Source: Ruminococcus sp. AM22-13 (GTDB lineage Bacteria > Bacillota > Clostridia > Lachnospirales > Lachnospiraceae). Taken from it: 50,869 nt of DNA. A program made the translations under genes and the position numbers. How positions within the stretch are numbered: the first letter of the stretch is position 1; each line of letters begins with the position of its first letter. This document shows, piece by piece, positions 8,582-18,012 of this stretch. The notes under the pieces were generated by a model. The model saw nothing but the letters and a program-made list of their open reading frames with translations, was not told the DNA's origin and ran no database searches. The stretch covers positions 20,633-71,501 of the forward strand of contig NZ_QRIL01000021.1 in assembly GCF_003471165.1 (NCBI RefSeq), given 5' to 3'.

Positions 8582-10171
8582 TTACAACTGTTTCATGATA
8601 AAACGATAATCTGTAGGCGTCATCTGGAAATTAGCATAAAAAACCTGGTTAAAATACTTGGTAGAGGTATAGCCTACTTTTTCTGAAATATCAGATACTT
8701 TCATGGTAGTATGGGCAAGAAGATCCTTAGCGGCTTCCATTCGGCGTTCTGTGAGAAGTTGTGAAAAGCCCATGGAAAGTTCTTTCTTGAGTAATCGGGA
8801 AATATAGGAGCTATTACGGTTTATAAATTCTGCGGCATCATTTAATCCAATTTGTTTTTCATAGTTTTTATGTATGTATTCTATAACAGCATTGACGATT
8901 ATCCCTGTGTTTCGTGTGGTGACACTGGACAGCTCCTGGATGATGTTTTTAATACAGTTGGAAAAAACAGTTCTGCTGTGTTCGCTGCAAGGTTGTTCCA
9001 TACAATAGCGTGTGATCGGAGTAGTAAGGTAATTACTATCTTTAGAGTCATCCAGGAAATTTTTAAGCTGGATATGGAGGTTTAATTCTACTAGTTTGAT
9101 AGCATCCTGCTGATTGAGCAGATTTTCATTCTGTATCAGTGAAAAAAAAGCATCTCCGATTTCCAGCGCATCACAAAGATTACGTGTCTGAATGGCATTG
9201 ATCAGATTGGAAATGATCTCGTTAATCTCAATAATACTGGAATTGTAATCATTTATTTCTGCAAAAAATAAAATGCTGTCTTCTAGTGAAACAATATCGG
9301 AAGCTTTATAGGAAAAGCAATACTGTATCTGTTTATTGAGCTTTGGAAACTGTTGAATAGAATTGCCAAGTTCACTGATTCCGATTGTGATAGAAGAAAA
9401 AAGTTTTTCCCTGGTATAGCAGACAAGTGAATGGGCCAGACTTTTGGCTTCAGCAATAGGATCAGCAGATGTAACAGGCATGAGAATATATACAATGTTT
9501 CCAATATAACAGGATGCAATGCCCTCATAATCTTTATTGATCTTCTTAGACAGAGAATAAGAAATATAGTATTCCTGATTCTGGAGGATGTTCATCCTGT
9601 TCGTAGTGTTACACTTAACCCCAATTAAATAAAATAGATCCGGGTTTAGACCAAGTGAGAGACATTGTCGGAGCTGTTCTGGTGAAAAACTGGTAACAGG
9701 ATTAATCAGCAAAGTTTCTATAAACTGTTTTTTCAAAAGACTTTGATTTTCCTTAAAAAATTTGGAAAGCATTTTTTTCTGCTTTTCCATATTTTCCTGT
9801 TCCTGAATTGCATTTATGGCTTTCTTTAGACAGGAAAGAAATACCTCACTGTTCAGTGGCTTGAGAAGGTAATCAAAAGCATCATATTTCAAAGCTGCCT
9901 GTGCATAAGAAAATTCAGAGTATCCGGAGACAAAGATGACCAGCAGTTTTAGCTGTGATTCGGATATTTTCTGAAGAAGACTAATTCCGTTTTCACAGGG
10001 CATTTGAATGTCCGAAAACAGAATATCTGGATTCTCTGTCTGAATGATGGTCCAGGCATCTGCTGCATTAGAAGCTGTCAGGATGGTATGGGATTTAAAG
10101 TCAGACTGCCGGATTATATTTTCCATGGTCTGAAGTGCAATTGATTCATCGTCAACAAGTAATATTTTCAT
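8582..10171 (-). CDS. Response regulator, YesN-like (receiver plus AraC-type HTH)
   Basis: A 529-residue regulator. The N-terminal receiver (about 1-120) has the acidic pair 'VDDE', phospho-acceptor Asp54 in 'LFSDIQMP' and the Lys in 'YLLKPLN'. A long middle region (about 150-410) is typical of the YesN group. The C-terminal AraC HTH (about 425-525) contains 'IGLNDAAEFINRNSSYISR' and 'VSDISEKVGYTSTKYFNQ'. It overlaps the kinase gene by 4 bases, showing a two-gene operon. YesN-type regulators normally activate adjacent sugar uptake genes; the divergent transporter 2 is the likely target. Confidence 0.92.
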   Translation of the reverse strand: MKILLVDDESIALQTMENIIRQSDFKSHTILTASNAADAWTIIQTENPDILFSDIQMPCENGISLLQKISESQLKLLVIFVSGYSEFSYAQAALKYDAFDYLLKPLNSEVFLSCLKKAINAIQEQENMEKQKKMLSKFFKENQSLLKKQFIETLLINPVTSFSPEQLRQCLSLGLNPDLFYLIGVKCNTTNRMNILQNQEYYISYSLSKKINKDYEGIASCYIGNIVYILMPVTSADPIAEAKSLAHSLVCYTREKLFSSITIGISELGNSIQQFPKLNKQIQYCFSYKASDIVSLEDSILFFAEINDYNSSIIEINEIISNLINAIQTRNLCDALEIGDAFFSLIQNENLLNQQDAIKLVELNLHIQLKNFLDDSKDSNYLTTPITRYCMEQPCSEHSRTVFSNCIKNIIQELSSVTTRNTGIIVNAVIEYIHKNYEKQIGLNDAAEFINRNSSYISRLLKKELSMGFSQLLTERRMEAAKDLLAHTTMKVSDISEKVGYTSTKYFNQVFYANFQMTPTDYRFIMKQL

Positions 10172-11925
10172 TTCAAATTTCCTGCTTTCTCAATTGGTTT
10201 TTCTACTAGTTTCAAAGGAAGGCGGACTATGATACATGCTCCGCTGTTTTCATTATTCTGTAGGATCAGTCCATGATCTTCGCCGTAATAGAGCTTTAGT
10301 CGTTTATCAATATTGTAAATGCCATAAGAGGTGGCTGGCTTTTGCTGAAAACTTTTGGAAAAATCTTCAAGAAATTCCCGGGAAAAACCTGGACCGTTAT
10401 CTTTTACACAAATCTGAAGGTTGATACCATCGGTACTTCCAAGAAGGGCAATGATACCTTTGTCAGAGATTTTTGATGTTCCGTGGATCACTGCATTTTC
10501 GATTAGAGGCTGGATGATCAGTTTGGGAATATAGTAATGGTATAGTGATTTGGGAATATCAATTAAAATGGACAGATTATCTCCGAAACGGAGCTTCTGT
10601 ATATAGGTATATTCTTTTACATAATACAAAGCCTCTTCTATGGTGCTGAATGGCTTGCCTTTCAGGGACATGCGTTCAATATCTGCAAGTGCAGTCAGAG
10701 CATGATGACATTCTTCTTTTCTATCCATATCTACCAGGCCGGAAATACAATTTAAAGTATTGTAAAGAAAGTGAGGATTGATCTGTGCCTGGAGGCTCTC
10801 AATTTCAATGTTTTTTGTAAGAATTTCCTGTTCATGGATCTTTTCAGATAATGCATGGATACGTGAAAGAGTCTGATTGTATACATTGGATAACTGGGAA
10901 AATTCAATGGAACTCTCCATATGGATAAATGCATCATTATTGATCGCTTTTGTTTTATTCAGTTTTTCCATAAAATAGTCAAATTCATCTGCTATGCTCC
11001 GGGAGATAAAGCGTGTTGCTCCGATGATTGCAATCAGAGCAAGAATAGAGGGGAAAAGCAACAGGATTACGAACATCCGGGCATTTTTATAAACTAATGA
11101 CTGATTAGTTATCAGCAATAATTGCAGATTATTTATGCTGGTGGAAAAAGAAGATGCTGTATATTTATACGTCTGTGTATTCAGACGTTTATTTTCTACG
11201 AGCTCAAAAATGTTCTGTTCTGAAAGTTCAGTAGTATTTCTAAAAATATGATGATTATTATCAATTAAAACAAATTGGTACACGTTACTATTAAGGGAAA
11301 AGATTTTGTCAAAAACAGTAGCCTTGGGTTCTACGATTAGTGTACCAAGACGATTCTTTCCTGTAGTTTCAGTTTTTCCAGTCCATTGATAAATATTTCT
11401 ACATATGTACAATTTATCTGAATCATCAGTACTCCCAAAGAGAAAAGGTAATCCGTGAAAATCATCACCTTTTTTCAGAATCTCTGTAATGTAAGAGGGA
11501 GAAAGATCGGATACCAGCTGTGATGAGTAGTTGGTTGTTGAAATCAGCTTTCCGTTGTTAGTGATAAAAAATACATTATCTGAATAGTTCATGCTTAAAG
11601 AAGGATAATAGGGAGCATCGTTTAATAAAAGCTGTTGGAATTCCAGCCCATCATCCTGTGTTATATTTATAAGATTGTTCTGTGTTGCATTTTTATAGAA
11701 AAAGATACTGGAATCGGAGGTAAACTGAGAAAAATAGGATTCCAGTGATGTGAGCGCCGTATTAGAGTAGGCTGTTTGTTCATGTTCGGAGGATTCCTTC
11801 ACAGAATGAAAATAAAATATGGTATCAATTGCTCCGATGGAGAGAAATGTGATTAGTAAGATAGGAATTACATAACGTGTGTATTTGATTCGAATACTGA
11901 CGGGGCGAGTTATTTTTTGTTTCAT
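10168..11925 (-). CDS. Sensor histidine kinase, YesM-like
   Basis: A 585-residue membrane kinase. Membrane segments at about 15-35 and 275-300 enclose a large extracellular sensor region, followed by a HAMP-like linker. The His_kinase family domain has the phosphoacceptor His385 in 'AQINPHFLYNTLN', and the C-terminal HATPase domain shows 'IIQPLIENAVIHG' and 'VKDNGPGFS'. It is the cognate partner of the overlapping YesN-type regulator. The sensed molecule may be the sugar carried by the adjacent binding protein, an inference from arrangement. Confidence 0.92.
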   Translation of the reverse strand: MKQKITRPVSIRIKYTRYVIPILLITFLSIGAIDTIFYFHSVKESSEHEQTAYSNTALTSLESYFSQFTSDSSIFFYKNATQNNLINITQDDGLEFQQLLLNDAPYYPSLSMNYSDNVFFITNNGKLISTTNYSSQLVSDLSPSYITEILKKGDDFHGLPFLFGSTDDSDKLYICRNIYQWTGKTETTGKNRLGTLIVEPKATVFDKIFSLNSNVYQFVLIDNNHHIFRNTTELSEQNIFELVENKRLNTQTYKYTASSFSTSINNLQLLLITNQSLVYKNARMFVILLLFPSILALIAIIGATRFISRSIADEFDYFMEKLNKTKAINNDAFIHMESSIEFSQLSNVYNQTLSRIHALSEKIHEQEILTKNIEIESLQAQINPHFLYNTLNCISGLVDMDRKEECHHALTALADIERMSLKGKPFSTIEEALYYVKEYTYIQKLRFGDNLSILIDIPKSLYHYYIPKLIIQPLIENAVIHGTSKISDKGIIALLGSTDGINLQICVKDNGPGFSREFLEDFSKSFQQKPATSYGIYNIDKRLKLYYGEDHGLILQNNENSGACIIVRLPLKLVEKPIEKAGNLK

Positions 11926-11969
11926 ACAAACCTCTTTCTTATAAATGTATCAAATTATTCTGCTTTTTT

Positions 11970-11978
11970 ATTATAACA
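11970..11978 (-). promoter_or_regulatory. Extended -10 promoter element of the YesM/YesN operon
   Basis: On the minus strand the sequence reads TGTTATAAT, an extended -10 box (plus-strand ATTATA at 11970-11975), about 45 bases upstream of the kinase start. No convincing -35 is seen. Confidence 0.45.
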
Positions 11979-12099
11979 TATGAGATTCGGAAAAAAAGAG
12001 GTGGTAAAAAATTTGGTATAGGATGTCATTATTCTGGAATCGAAAAATACTATAAATGAGAATATAATAAAGACATCAAAGAACAGGAGGTTTTTATTT

Positions 12100-13431
12100 A
12101 TGAGAAAGAGAGTAATCAGTACCTTGTTGGCAATGGCAACAACAGCAGGTTTATTTGCCGGAAATGTATCTGCAGTGTACGCAGAAGGAAAGTCATCCGG
12201 AGATTATGAATATCAAGAGCTTGAGGATGCCGAGATTACATATTATAATTATTCTGTAGAAGGAAAAGAACTGTATGAGAAGGAAATCGCTGCTTACAAT
12301 GAAGTTCATCCGAACGTGAAAATTAATCTTGAACTTGTTGGCGGCGGTACAGACTGGCGTTCTACATTAAAGGCTGAAATTTCAAGTGGTCAGGCACCGG
12401 ATCTTGTGGTTATGGAAGGTGCATCAGATTTTGATACATTTGGCGATATGATTGAAGATCTTAGTGACCAGCCATGGGTGGAGCATATATATGAAAACAA
12501 TGTCAGTGACTGTAAAGTTGGGGATGCAATAGTTGGTGCACCATCAGGTGTAGTGTGCTATGGTCTGCTGTATAACAAAGCTGTTTTTGAGGCCTGTGGC
12601 ATTGATGGTTCTACATTAAAGAGTTACGATGATATTGATGCAGCTTTTGGCAAAGTTCAGGATGCTATTGATGCAGGAGAACTTGCAGATCAGTTCCCAG
12701 ATCTTGAAGCGGTTGTTTCACTTCCGGCGGCAGAATCATGGGTACTTGCAAATCATGGTGCAAATCCGGCAATTCAGGCAGAGTTTGGAACTGCATTTGA
12801 AACTTATGAAGCGAAGTCTCTTGATTTTAAATATGCAGATGCATTAAAGGACTATATTGATCTGATGGTAAAATATTCTCCTGATGCAGACAAACCAGAA
12901 GCATTGGTTGGAGTTGATTATGATAGTGCAATGGGCGGTTCCTTCTGTATTGGAAAAACAGCTGTTATTCAGATGGGACAGTGGGTTGCTCCTGTAATCG
13001 ATGAAATTGATCCGGAACTTCGTGAGAACATTGGCGTTCTTCCAATGCCTTTAAAGGAAGTGGACGAAGATAATATCTGTTATGGTATTGCTTCCTATTT
13101 TGTTGTCAACAAGAATTCAGATGATGCAAAAAAAGCTGCTGCAAAAGATTTTGTAAATTGGCTGCTTATGTCTGATGAAGGAAAAGCATTAATTACTTCT
13201 AATATTAGTCTTCCATTTGATAATTTTGCAGATTTTCCATCTGAAAACGTAATCAGTCTTGCATGTGAACCATATGCAAAAGAAGGAAATACTTTCTCAT
13301 TAGTATTTGGTGGTTATCCAGATGGTTGGTCTGATTTATTAGGCGCTGGAATCCAGAGCTATATTGCCGGGGAAAAAGAGTGGGATGCTGTTGTTGAAGA
13401 AGCAAAAGCAAACTGGGCAGAAATGAGATAA
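12100..13431 (+). CDS. Sugar ABC transporter substrate-binding protein (transporter 2)
   Basis: A 443-residue CUT1-type solute-binding protein. A signal peptide covers about residues 1-29 and ends in 'AVYA' before 'EGKSS'. As in transporter 1, no lipobox cysteine is present. The mature domain has the family pattern 'AEITYYNYSVEGKELYEKEI', 'GQAPDLVVMEG' and 'GKTAVIQMGQWV'. AGGAGG (12085-12090) precedes the ATG at 12100. It is divergent from YesM/YesN and followed by its two permeases. The substrate is unknown. Confidence 0.92.
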   Translation: MRKRVISTLLAMATTAGLFAGNVSAVYAEGKSSGDYEYQELEDAEITYYNYSVEGKELYEKEIAAYNEVHPNVKINLELVGGGTDWRSTLKAEISSGQAPDLVVMEGASDFDTFGDMIEDLSDQPWVEHIYENNVSDCKVGDAIVGAPSGVVCYGLLYNKAVFEACGIDGSTLKSYDDIDAAFGKVQDAIDAGELADQFPDLEAVVSLPAAESWVLANHGANPAIQAEFGTAFETYEAKSLDFKYADALKDYIDLMVKYSPDADKPEALVGVDYDSAMGGSFCIGKTAVIQMGQWVAPVIDEIDPELRENIGVLPMPLKEVDEDNICYGIASYFVVNKNSDDAKKAAAKDFVNWLLMSDEGKALITSNISLPFDNFADFPSENVISLACEPYAKEGNTFSLVFGGYPDGWSDLLGAGIQSYIAGEKEWDAVVEEAKANWAEMR

Positions 13432-13442
13432 AGAAAAGTTTC

Positions 13443-13475
13443 AGGACAGCCGGAAAACACTCTGGCTGTCCTTTT
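13443..13475 (+). terminator. Intra-operon hairpin after binding protein gene 2
   Basis: AGGACAGCC (13443-13451) pairs perfectly with GGCTGTCCT (13464-13472), followed by TTT. It occupies the same place as the hairpin at 3315-3341 in transporter 1, between the binding protein and first permease genes, and probably sets the ratio of the two products. Confidence 0.7.
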
Positions 13476-13489
13476 ATGGAGGAAACGAT

Positions 13490-14353
13490 ATGTGTAAATC
13501 GAAAAAAATATTCTGGCTTTTTCTTGCTCCCTGTTTGATTACTTTTTGTATTGCTGTTGTAATTCCTACAATAACAGGTATTTATTATTCTTTTACAGAC
13601 TGGGACGGACTCCATTCAAATTGTGATTTTGTTTTTCTGGACAATTACATCAGTGCATTTCATGATATTTACTTTCAAAATGCTTTTGTTTTTACTTTTA
13701 AATTTGTAATTATAACAGTGATAGCGGTAAATGCGGTTGCATTTGCAACTGCTATGTTGGTAACTCAGAATATAAAGGGAAAAAATTTATTTAGAAGTAT
13801 TTTCTTTATGCCTAATCTGGTAGGTGGTGTGCTGGTAGGATTTGCATGGCAGTTTATTTTTTGTGATGTATTTGACAGTATTGGAGAGCTTCTTGGAATT
13901 AACTGGCTTTGTGATTGGCTTTCTACTAAGTCTACAGGTTTTTGGGGTTTGGTTATTCTTGTTGTATGGCAGATGAGCGGATATATGATGCTGATCTACA
14001 TTGCACAGATACAGAATATTCCGGAAAATCTGTTGGAGTCTGCGAGAATTGATGGTGCAAGTTCTTTTCAGTGTTTCTGGAAAATTAAGCTTCCATTGAT
14101 GATGCCTGCTTTTACTATTGGACTTTTCCTTACTCTTACAAATTGTTTCAAACTGTATGACCAGAATCTGACTTTAACTGGAGGTGGCCCGGCGAAATCT
14201 ACAGAAATGCTTACTATGGATATTTGTAATACAGCATTTTCAAGAAACATGTATGGAATGGCACAGGCAAAAGGAATTATCTTCCTTGTTGTAGTTGCAC
14301 TTATTACAGTAAGCCAGCTGATGTTTACCAAATCTAAGGAGGTGGAGATGTAA
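13490..14353 (+). CDS. Sugar ABC transporter permease, MalF/UgpA type (transporter 2)
   Basis: A 287-residue permease with about six membrane segments, starting 'MCKSKKIFWLFLAPCLITF'. The periplasm-side loop after the first segment has 'YYSFTDWDG', typical of this group. The EAA-type loop reads 'LESARIDGASS' then 'FWKIKLPLMMP'. TGGAGG upstream supports the ATG at 13490. Its TAA stop shares one base with the next start (TAATG), indicating translational coupling. No transporter ATPase lies nearby. Confidence 0.92.
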   Translation: MCKSKKIFWLFLAPCLITFCIAVVIPTITGIYYSFTDWDGLHSNCDFVFLDNYISAFHDIYFQNAFVFTFKFVIITVIAVNAVAFATAMLVTQNIKGKNLFRSIFFMPNLVGGVLVGFAWQFIFCDVFDSIGELLGINWLCDWLSTKSTGFWGLVILVVWQMSGYMMLIYIAQIQNIPENLLESARIDGASSFQCFWKIKLPLMMPAFTIGLFLTLTNCFKLYDQNLTLTGGGPAKSTEMLTMDICNTAFSRNMYGMAQAKGIIFLVVVALITVSQLMFTKSKEVEM

Positions 14354-15180
14354 TGCAGAGGAAAAAAATAATCTCTAAAACAGTGATTATCTTGTGTTGT
14401 ATTATACTGGCAGCATTTTTTATCTTCCCGATTTTATTATTGTTTATTAACTCATTTAAATCTTTAAAAGAAATTTATATTAGTGTTCTCCAGCTTCCTA
14501 AGACACTGAATTTGGACAATTATATTTCAGCGTTCAAAGAACTGGATTACCTGAATGCCATCAAAAATTCCCTGATCATAACCTGTACGGTAACGGTTGC
14601 AAACGTGATCTGCTGTTCTATGGCAGCGTGGGTACTGGTACGATATAAGACAAAAACAAGCAAACTGATATTTACCATTTTTTCTGTTGCAGTGCTTGTT
14701 CCATTTCAGTGTGTTATGCTTCCATTACTGGCAGAAATGGGAAAATTAAATATGATTAATATGCCAGGACTGATGCTTGTAAATCTTGGATTTGGTTCTT
14801 CTATGTCGATCATTTTGTTCCATGGATTTATGAAAAATGTTCCGGTAGAGTTAGAAGAGGCTGCGTCAATTGATGGTGCCAGCCAGCCAAGAATATTCTT
14901 TACAATTGTGTTGCCCCTGATTAAGGGAATTGCAGTAACCGTTGCAATCTTGAATGTTATGTCTCTTTGGAATGATTATTTACTCCCATCGTTGACAATC
15001 AACCGAAGTGGAACGCAAACTCTTCCTCTTCGGACTTATCTGTTCTTTGGTGCTTACACAAAGAAATGGAATCTTGGTTCTGCGGCGCTTGTTATGGCAA
15101 TTATTCCGGTAATTATTTTTTATGTTCTTTGTCAGAAGCACATTATTAAAGGTGTAACTGAGGGAGCGGTGAAAGGTTAA
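14353..15180 (+). CDS. Sugar ABC transporter permease, MalG type (transporter 2)
   Basis: A 275-residue permease with about six membrane segments. The EAA loop reads 'LEEAASIDGASQ' followed by 'FFTIVLPLIKG'. AAGGAGGTGG at the end of the preceding gene is its ribosome site and the ATG overlaps the previous TAA by one base. It completes the membrane channel of transporter 2. Confidence 0.92.
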   Translation: MQRKKIISKTVIILCCIILAAFFIFPILLLFINSFKSLKEIYISVLQLPKTLNLDNYISAFKELDYLNAIKNSLIITCTVTVANVICCSMAAWVLVRYKTKTSKLIFTIFSVAVLVPFQCVMLPLLAEMGKLNMINMPGLMLVNLGFGSSMSIILFHGFMKNVPVELEEAASIDGASQPRIFFTIVLPLIKGIAVTVAILNVMSLWNDYLLPSLTINRSGTQTLPLRTYLFFGAYTKKWNLGSAALVMAIIPVIIFYVLCQKHIIKGVTEGAVKG

Positions 15181-15236
15181 GTTTTACTGGCTGTGATGAA
15201 TAGTGACGGTTAATACGGAAAAAGGAGATAGAAAAT

Positions 15237-16052
15237 ATGTGTTGGACTGTAAATGAAATAAAAAAAGGTGTTTGGCATGTTGATGAGAGTGGATTGAATG
15301 CCATGTATGTAGTAAAGGGTAGTAAAATGTCTGCAGTAATTGATGCAGGAACTGGAATCGGTGATTTTAAGGGGCTGGTAGAGTCTTTGGTAGACAATCC
15401 CTATGTTGTGCTGATTACTCATGGACATGTAGACCATGCTGGCGGATGTGGTCAGTTTATAGAGGCTTATATTAATGAAAGAGATTATCAGGCTGCGCTG
15501 AATATAAAGGTAGAAGATCGAGAAAGATATTTAAAGAATATGGAAAGTGCCGGTGCTGTTGCACCTGGAAGCTTGAGTATTGCGGAAGAACTAAAAAATG
15601 ATAAGAAACCAGAGTTTCGTTTTATGAAAGAAGGGGACATTTTTGACCTTGGAGATAAAAAGCTGGTTATATATGAGATGACAGGACATACGGCTGGATC
15701 TGTATGTATTCTGGATGAAGAGGATAGAATTTTGTTTTCCGGTGACAGTGTAAATGATTTGGAACTGATCTGTGCTCCGGCCAAGGATCGAGAGGCTTTA
15801 CTGAAGGAATGGTATGAGGCTGGAAAAAGAATTTTTGCAAGAAAAGATTCATTTGACATCTGTGGCGGTGGGCATTGTCTGATTCCAATTGAAAAAGCAG
15901 AAGAAACACTGACATGTGGGGAAATGATTTTATCTGGTGAATTACAGGCAAAAGTTGAAAAGGTTCATTTTTTCCATGCACCGTTTTATAAGTATAAAGA
16001 CAGTCGACTTTATAATGGAGATTTTGCAGCATTGCATTCAGAGGATAAATAA
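15237..16052 (+). CDS. Metallo-beta-lactamase fold hydrolase
   Basis: A 271-residue protein of the MBL superfamily. The metal motif HGHVDH is at residues 62-67, a further metal ligand His lies in 'TGHTAGS', the bridging Asp in 'FSGDSVND', and a last His in 'GGGHCL'. AAGGAG precedes the ATG at 15237. It starts 56 bases after the permease stop with no terminator between, so it is probably the last gene of the transporter 2 operon. Its substrate is unknown: the fold covers thioesterases, lactonases and phosphodiesterases. The context suggests an esterified or lactone form of the imported compound, a weak inference. Confidence 0.88.
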   Translation: MCWTVNEIKKGVWHVDESGLNAMYVVKGSKMSAVIDAGTGIGDFKGLVESLVDNPYVVLITHGHVDHAGGCGQFIEAYINERDYQAALNIKVEDRERYLKNMESAGAVAPGSLSIAEELKNDKKPEFRFMKEGDIFDLGDKKLVIYEMTGHTAGSVCILDEEDRILFSGDSVNDLELICAPAKDREALLKEWYEAGKRIFARKDSFDICGGGHCLIPIEKAEETLTCGEMILSGELQAKVEKVHFFHAPFYKYKDSRLYNGDFAALHSEDK

Positions 16053-16153
16053 AGAGAATTTGAAGCTATTACGTGAGGTGAGTTAATAGTATTGTTTCAA
16101 GTGAACTCTAACGGTATGACTAAAAAATTGTATATTGTAAGTATAAAAACACG

Positions 16154-16188
16154 AAAAATGTCCTTGGTAGCTAACCTGGGACATTTTT
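16154..16188 (+). terminator. Terminator of transporter 2 operon
   Basis: AAAAATGTCC (16154-16163) pairs perfectly with GGACATTTTT (16179-16188), ending in a T run. It lies about 100 bases after the MBL gene. Confidence 0.85.
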
Positions 16189-16244
16189 CTGTATGTGGAG
16201 ATGGAATGTCTATGATGTAGTGCGAAGATGAGAAATTGAGTTAA

Positions 16245-16320
16245 AAACGTGAAAATATTATGAATAAAGGCTCATAAAACGTGAAAAATAAATTGACAAA
16301 TCCTCATAAAACGTGATAGT
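16245..16320 (+). promoter_or_regulatory. Promoter with three AAACGTGA repeats in 32-bp register
   Basis: AAACGTGA occurs at 16245-16252, 16277-16284 and 16309-16316, each exactly 32 bases from the next. The last two lie in a longer 14-base repeat, CTCATAAAACGTGA (16271-16284, 16303-16316). A consensus -35 TTGACA is at 16293-16298, and the third repeat overlaps a weak -10, GATAGT (16315-16320). Three-turn spacing on one DNA face suggests cooperative repressor binding at the promoter of the following ATPase gene (inference). Confidence 0.5.
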
Positions 16321-16342
16321 TTTGAAGAAAGGAGGCGGTTCT

Positions 16343-17674
16343 ATGTATTTAAAAAGAAAGATAGATGAGTATCTGTTAGAGTGGAAAAAAAATGAAGAAA
16401 GACTTCCGTTAATTATAAAAGGTGCAAGGCAGATTGGAAAAACGGAATCTATTAATCATTTTGCAGAACAAAATTACAGTAATATTGTGAGTATTAATTT
16501 TGTTCTGGAACCTAAATATAAAACAATATTAAGTGACGGATATGCTGTTGAAGATATTATAAAAAATATTTCTATGATAGATACATCAAAAAAATTTATA
16601 GCAGGTGACACTGTGATTATTTTTGATGAATTACAGGAGTTTCCGGATATTGCAACTGCTCTGAAGTCATTCAGGATAGATGGAAGATTTGATGTCATAT
16701 GCAGTGGTTCTTTGCTTGGAATCAATTACAGAAAAATTCATAGTAACAGTGTGGGATATAAAACAGATTATGAAATGTTTTCGATGGATTTTGAAGAATT
16801 TCTGTGGGCAAAAGGATACTCAGAGAAGCACATTGAAGATATCCTGAAACATATGCAGACAGGAACTCCATTTTCAGAAACCGAATTATCAGTCTATAAA
16901 AAATTGTTTTTGGAATATTGTGTACTTGGCGGTATGCCTGCAGTAGTAAAAGTATATATTGAAAAGAATCTTTTTACAGATACTCTGGAAATCCAGAGAC
17001 AGATCCAGATGGATTATGAAGAGGATATCAGAAAATACGCTGAAGGTCTGGATCAGACTAAAATTGTAAGTGTCTATCGGAATGTACCTGTACAGCTTGC
17101 AAAAGAAAATAAAAAATTTCAATTAAGTAAAATAGACAAAAAAGCCAGAAGTCGAGAATATATGGGATGTATAACCTGGCTCGAAGATGCAGGTGTGATT
17201 TCTGTATGTTATTGTCTACAGTATCCGGAGCTTCCATTAAAGGGAAACTATGATGACTCAAAATTCAAAATCTATTATCCAGATACAGGATTGTTGATTG
17301 CTTCATTAGATGAGGAAGCACAAGAAGATCTTCGGGCGAATAAAAATCTTGGAGTATACAAAGGTGCTTTATATGAAAATTTTGTAGCAGAGGCGTTTGT
17401 GAAACAGGGGCTTGGACTATATTACTATAAAAAAGAAAATGCTACCTTGGAAGAAGATTTTTTTGTAAGAACAAAGGATGAGCTGGTTCCGGTAGAAGTG
17501 AAGGCGAACAGGAACCGGTCTAAGTCATTGAGGCAATTGATATCCGGTGATTCTTATAGAGATATTCACTGGGGAATAAAACTTGCAGACAGTAATATTG
17601 GAATAGAAGACGGGATGTATACATTTCCATATTTCTGTACGTTCTTATTAAAACGATATCTCAAGGGAAAATGA
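16343..17674 (+). CDS. ATP-binding protein with DUF4143 (AAA family)
   Basis: A 443-residue ATPase. I chose the ATG at 16343 because AAAGGAGG ends nine bases upstream; an upstream GTG at 16313 would run through the ribosome site. The N-terminal AAA domain has Walker A 'GARQIGKT' and Walker B 'VIIFDELQEF'. The C-terminal DUF4143 region (about 200-410) has the usual 'IYYPDTGLLIASL' and ends with a PD-(D/E)XK-like patch, 'LVPVEVKANRNRSKSL'. Such proteins are abundant in gut anaerobes and their role is not established. It is monocistronic, flanked by terminators. Confidence 0.88.
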   Translation: MYLKRKIDEYLLEWKKNEERLPLIIKGARQIGKTESINHFAEQNYSNIVSINFVLEPKYKTILSDGYAVEDIIKNISMIDTSKKFIAGDTVIIFDELQEFPDIATALKSFRIDGRFDVICSGSLLGINYRKIHSNSVGYKTDYEMFSMDFEEFLWAKGYSEKHIEDILKHMQTGTPFSETELSVYKKLFLEYCVLGGMPAVVKVYIEKNLFTDTLEIQRQIQMDYEEDIRKYAEGLDQTKIVSVYRNVPVQLAKENKKFQLSKIDKKARSREYMGCITWLEDAGVISVCYCLQYPELPLKGNYDDSKFKIYYPDTGLLIASLDEEAQEDLRANKNLGVYKGALYENFVAEAFVKQGLGLYYYKKENATLEEDFFVRTKDELVPVEVKANRNRSKSLRQLISGDSYRDIHWGIKLADSNIGIEDGMYTFPYFCTFLLKRYLKGK

Positions 17675-17701
17675 TAGCGTTAACATCAAACATTTCAGAA
17701 T

Positions 17702-17729
17702 GCCCCGTGGACTGATCCTCCATGGGGCG
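17702..17729 (+). terminator. Probable terminator after the DUF4143 ATPase gene
   Basis: GCCCC-G-TGG and its partner CC-A-TGGGGC enclose a loop at about 17702-17729. The T-rich tail is weak (GTTGTATT), so termination is likely but not certain. Confidence 0.5.
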
Positions 17730-17816
17730 TTGTATTAGCTTGGAATGGAAGTGTAACACAAATTGGAAAAGTGTACAATGAAGATTTCACAAATTCACAA
17801 ATTCTTCACAAAAAAA

Positions 17817-17859
17817 TTAGCACTCACCTCTTGACAGTGCTAATAATAAGTGTTATATT
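17817..17859 (+). promoter_or_regulatory. CIRCE operator overlapping a sigma-A promoter
   Basis: TTAGCACTC-N9-CAGTGCTAA at 17817-17843 matches the CIRCE element (TTAGCACTC-N9-GAGTGCTAA) at all but one base, so HrcA repression is expected. The promoter is built into it: TTGACA (17831-17836), a 17-base spacer, and TATATT (17854-17859). A leader of about 145 bases follows, with a GTCCATC/GATGGAC hairpin (17968-17988), before the first Hsp20 gene. Confidence 0.88.
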
Positions 17860-18012
17860 ACAGCTAGAACAAAGGAAGGGGAACAAAAAGAGAACAAAGA
17901 AATAAGTTCTATGAGATTCCTGATAACCTAAGTTCCAAAGAAACAAGGTAAAGATGCATAACTGAGAGTCCATCATATACAGATGGACGGTATAGAAAAG
18001 GAGAGATGACTT

